Below are positions 5,779-7,215 of a DNA stretch of 7,215 nucleotides, one piece after another; positions within the stretch are counted from its first letter, which is position 1; every line of letters starts with the position of its first letter. The notes beneath the pieces are model-generated. The model was given only the letters and a program-made list of their open reading frames with translations. It had not been told where the DNA came from and ran no database searches. Both the position numbers and the translations under genes were made by a program. The stretch lies in assembly GCA_020630455.1 (NCBI GenBank), contig JAHDBK010000183.1, forward strand, positions 1-7,215. The letters are read 5' to 3'. The DNA is from Saprospiraceae bacterium (GTDB lineage: Bacteria > Bacteroidota > Bacteroidia > Chitinophagales > Saprospiraceae).

Positions 5779-7089
5779 TTATAAATTAATTAATCTGTTA
5801 TTATGAATAATAGTTTTTATTTTAAAATGACGGCCGTCCCATTCTCCAAAAATATCCAAGGGGTGACCACCACTTACTGCAATAGCTTTCCAATTTTTCA
5901 ATTCATCATTTTCTAGAGCTATTGTTTGTTGGTATTGATCTAATAAATAAAAACGCTTTTCTATTTTGATGGGAGAGACCTGTAAAAATAATTCTGGTAT
6001 ATTACTAAGCCAAGGTTGTTGAGCTAAATAATTTTGATATTTATTTTTAAAATCAATAAAATTATTAATTCCCTTAATATCCTCAATTTTTTTAGTAGTT
6101 AATGTTGTTTGTCCAGCAATGGCTCTTAATGGAATAGTCCTTGGGAAAAAGTACATATCTGCTTGATAAATCCTACCTAGTTGCCAATGAAATGAAAAAC
6201 CTGCATTAGTATAATCATATTCAACAATCAAGGCAAAACGATTTTTATGAATTCCTCTCAACCACGTTTTTCGCATTAATGCATTATCAATATTTTTACT
6301 TTCTTCTATTGATAATACCCAATATTCATCTTGAATAGGAATAGATTGTAAGACTTCTGAACTAGGTGTATTAACCCCTAAATAAGCATAAATATCTCTT
6401 TGCAAATTTTCATTTAAATCATCAATTTTATAAAAAGATTTTGTTATTAAATACAAATCTGATAAAGCAAAAAGTACTTCTTCATAAGCATCCGGGTTTT
6501 GACGAAATAATAAAGCAATTTCTCTAATTCTTCTAGCAATTCCCGACATTTTAGCATCGACCATTCTCATTGCCATACTCTCCCATAATTGATGATCGGC
6601 ACTTATGGACGCTAGTCCTGTACGAATCATATCCAATATCCAATTTTGTAAATCATCAATGCCTGATGCCATTAATTTTTTTCTTTTTTCAAAACGATTA
6701 GCTTTTGCTGCTTCTTTTTCTGGAGAAGGAGCAGATGATTTATTTTCAGGTGTGTTTTTTTGTTTTCTTTTATTCAACCAAGTTGATATGCTTTCTGGAA
6801 TTTGTTCTGAGGGACTAAAAGAAGAAGCATTTTCTACATAAATCATCATTAAACCCAAACCGTGTTTACAAGGAAATTTTCGGCTAGGACAGCTACATTT
6901 AAAAGCGGGACCATTCAAATCAATTGCAGCTAAATATGGATTTTTTCCACTTCCTTTACATTTTCCCCAAAGTACATTCTCACCTTTATAAAATTCTAGC
7001 CATTTGGTAGGGCTACTCAAACTTTTACCACGATTAGCGGTAGCTGTATCGGGTGCCATTGCCATGATTTGTTCATTTGTCCATTCCAT
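5779..7089 (-). CDS. SWIM zinc finger family protein
   Basis: From the ATG at 7089 this is a 436-residue protein with a SWIM zinc finger near its N-terminus: C65-S-C67, six residues, C74-K-H76 (FKCSCPSRKFPCKHGLGLMM), the CxC...CxH zinc ligand set. SWIM fingers are thought to bind DNA or proteins. The opening EWTNEQIMAMAPDTATANRG and the stretch WGKCKGSGKNPYLAAIDL fit bacterial SWIM proteins that usually begin with 'WT..QI..LAPD'. After a linker rich in Lys, Pro and Ser (106-140) comes a long helical part (140-240), then a beta-rich C-terminal domain (255-436). In many bacteria such proteins precede genes for a MoxR-type ATPase and a von Willebrand factor A protein. Here the next gene is scpA, so that partnership is missing downstream. 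The frame extends to a TTG at 7116, but those nine codons are made of a 7-base repeat, so I reject that start. Confidence 0.88.
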   Translation of the reverse strand: MEWTNEQIMAMAPDTATANRGKSLSSPTKWLEFYKGENVLWGKCKGSGKNPYLAAIDLNGPAFKCSCPSRKFPCKHGLGLMMIYVENASSFSPSEQIPESISTWLNKRKQKNTPENKSSAPSPEKEAAKANRFEKRKKLMASGIDDLQNWILDMIRTGLASISADHQLWESMAMRMVDAKMSGIARRIREIALLFRQNPDAYEEVLFALSDLYLITKSFYKIDDLNENLQRDIYAYLGVNTPSSEVLQSIPIQDEYWVLSIEESKNIDNALMRKTWLRGIHKNRFALIVEYDYTNAGFSFHWQLGRIYQADMYFFPRTIPLRAIAGQTTLTTKKIEDIKGINNFIDFKNKYQNYLAQQPWLSNIPELFLQVSPIKIEKRFYLLDQYQQTIALENDELKNWKAIAVSGGHPLDIFGEWDGRHFKIKTIIHNNRLINL

Positions 7090-7101
7090 AATACTAGTAT
7101 T
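7090..7101. promoter_or_regulatory. 12-base palindrome touching the SWIM start codon
   Basis: AATACTAGTATT is a perfect palindrome that ends directly at the ATG of the SWIM gene (7087-7089). It overlaps the first heptanucleotide unit, so part of the symmetry may arise from that repeat. An operator or a site influencing translation start is possible but unproven. Confidence 0.3.
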
Positions 7102-7122
7102 GAGTATTGAGTACAAAGTATT
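7095..7122. repeat. Heptanucleotide tandem repeat upstream of SWIM gene
   Basis: Four 7-base units follow one another: TAGTATT, GAGTATT, GAGTACA, AAGTATT (consensus RAGTATT), with AAGAGCA as a possible fifth decayed unit. The repeat covers the nine-codon TTG extension of the SWIM reading frame, which argues that this extension is not coding. A two-unit form (TAGTATT GAGTGCT) is found at 3796-3809 upstream of the lipoprotein gene. Confidence 0.65.
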
Positions 7123-7193
7123 AAGAGCATGTTTAAATTTTAATCTTTATGAAAACCAATATATTAAGAACTTGTCTTTATAAATATTTCATC

Positions 7194-7209
7194 GTTTATC
7201 CCGATAAAC
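7194..7209. other. Stem-loop candidate at the right edge
   Basis: GTTTATC (7194-7200) and GATAAAC (7203-7209) are exact reverse complements separated by CC, so the 16 bases are nearly palindromic. A two-base loop is tight, so in RNA the stem would open by a pair. It lies about 105 bases upstream of the SWIM start and may be the terminator of a gene beyond the window or an operator. The rest of the 7123-7215 stretch shows no gene and no clear promoter. Confidence 0.4.
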
Positions 7210-7215
7210 TCAAAA

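Noticed and set aside
6605..6841. Plus-strand frame of 78 codons within the SWIM gene.
   Set aside because: It is antisense to the linker region of a well-supported gene and has no family features.
7090..7116. Nine-codon N-terminal extension of the SWIM protein from a TTG codon.
   Set aside because: The stretch consists of the heptanucleotide repeat, while the protein beginning at the ATG at 7089 matches the usual family N-terminus.

Overview
The window is a strongly AT-rich stretch of bacterial chromosome that looks like Bacteroidota. The support is a GldM-like protein, A-rich leaders with almost no Shine-Dalgarno sequences, a TAnnTTTG-like -7 box, and a flavin reductase and AlkD-like protein of types I associate with that phylum. 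A more exact placement (Saprospirales or Flavobacteriales, for example) is not possible by eye. All eight convincing genes lie on the minus strand and are packed closely; no intergenic stretch exceeds about 130 bases. There are no tRNA or rRNA genes, CRISPR arrays, transposases or phage genes.

In transcription order (right to left) the window holds: a SWIM zinc-finger protein (7089-5779); the condensin-associated kleisin ScpA (5740-4970); a multi-pass flippase-like membrane protein of the LPG_synthase_TM/UPF0104 type (4944-3847); a small unrecognised lipoprotein (3767-3270); an AlkD-like HEAT-repeat protein of the DNA alkylation repair family (3262-2555); a flavin reductase-like FMN-binding split-barrel protein (2503-1610); a small secreted protein (1483-959); and a short GldM-like membrane-anchored protein (901-11). 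The tightest couplings are scpA with the flippase gene, and the lipoprotein gene with the AlkD-like gene (7 bases apart). The genes share no obvious pathway. The right part is chromosome maintenance and envelope housekeeping, the middle is DNA repair and redox, and the left pair looks like accessory envelope proteins.

The most interesting points are: (1) a stand-alone, shortened GldM homologue with a CCFC cysteine cluster, next to a small exported protein; (2) a recurring AT-rich palindrome built on ATAAAGAAA/TTTCTTTAT at gene ends, in two cases with the stop codon at the same place inside the arm; (3) an AlkD-family protein in which I cannot find the catalytic Asp or its flanking Trp; (4) two genes whose longest reading frame begins at TTG and whose likely ATG starts lie further in; (5) a heptanucleotide tandem repeat and a 12-base palindrome directly before the SWIM gene. 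I found no clearly new multi-gene system.
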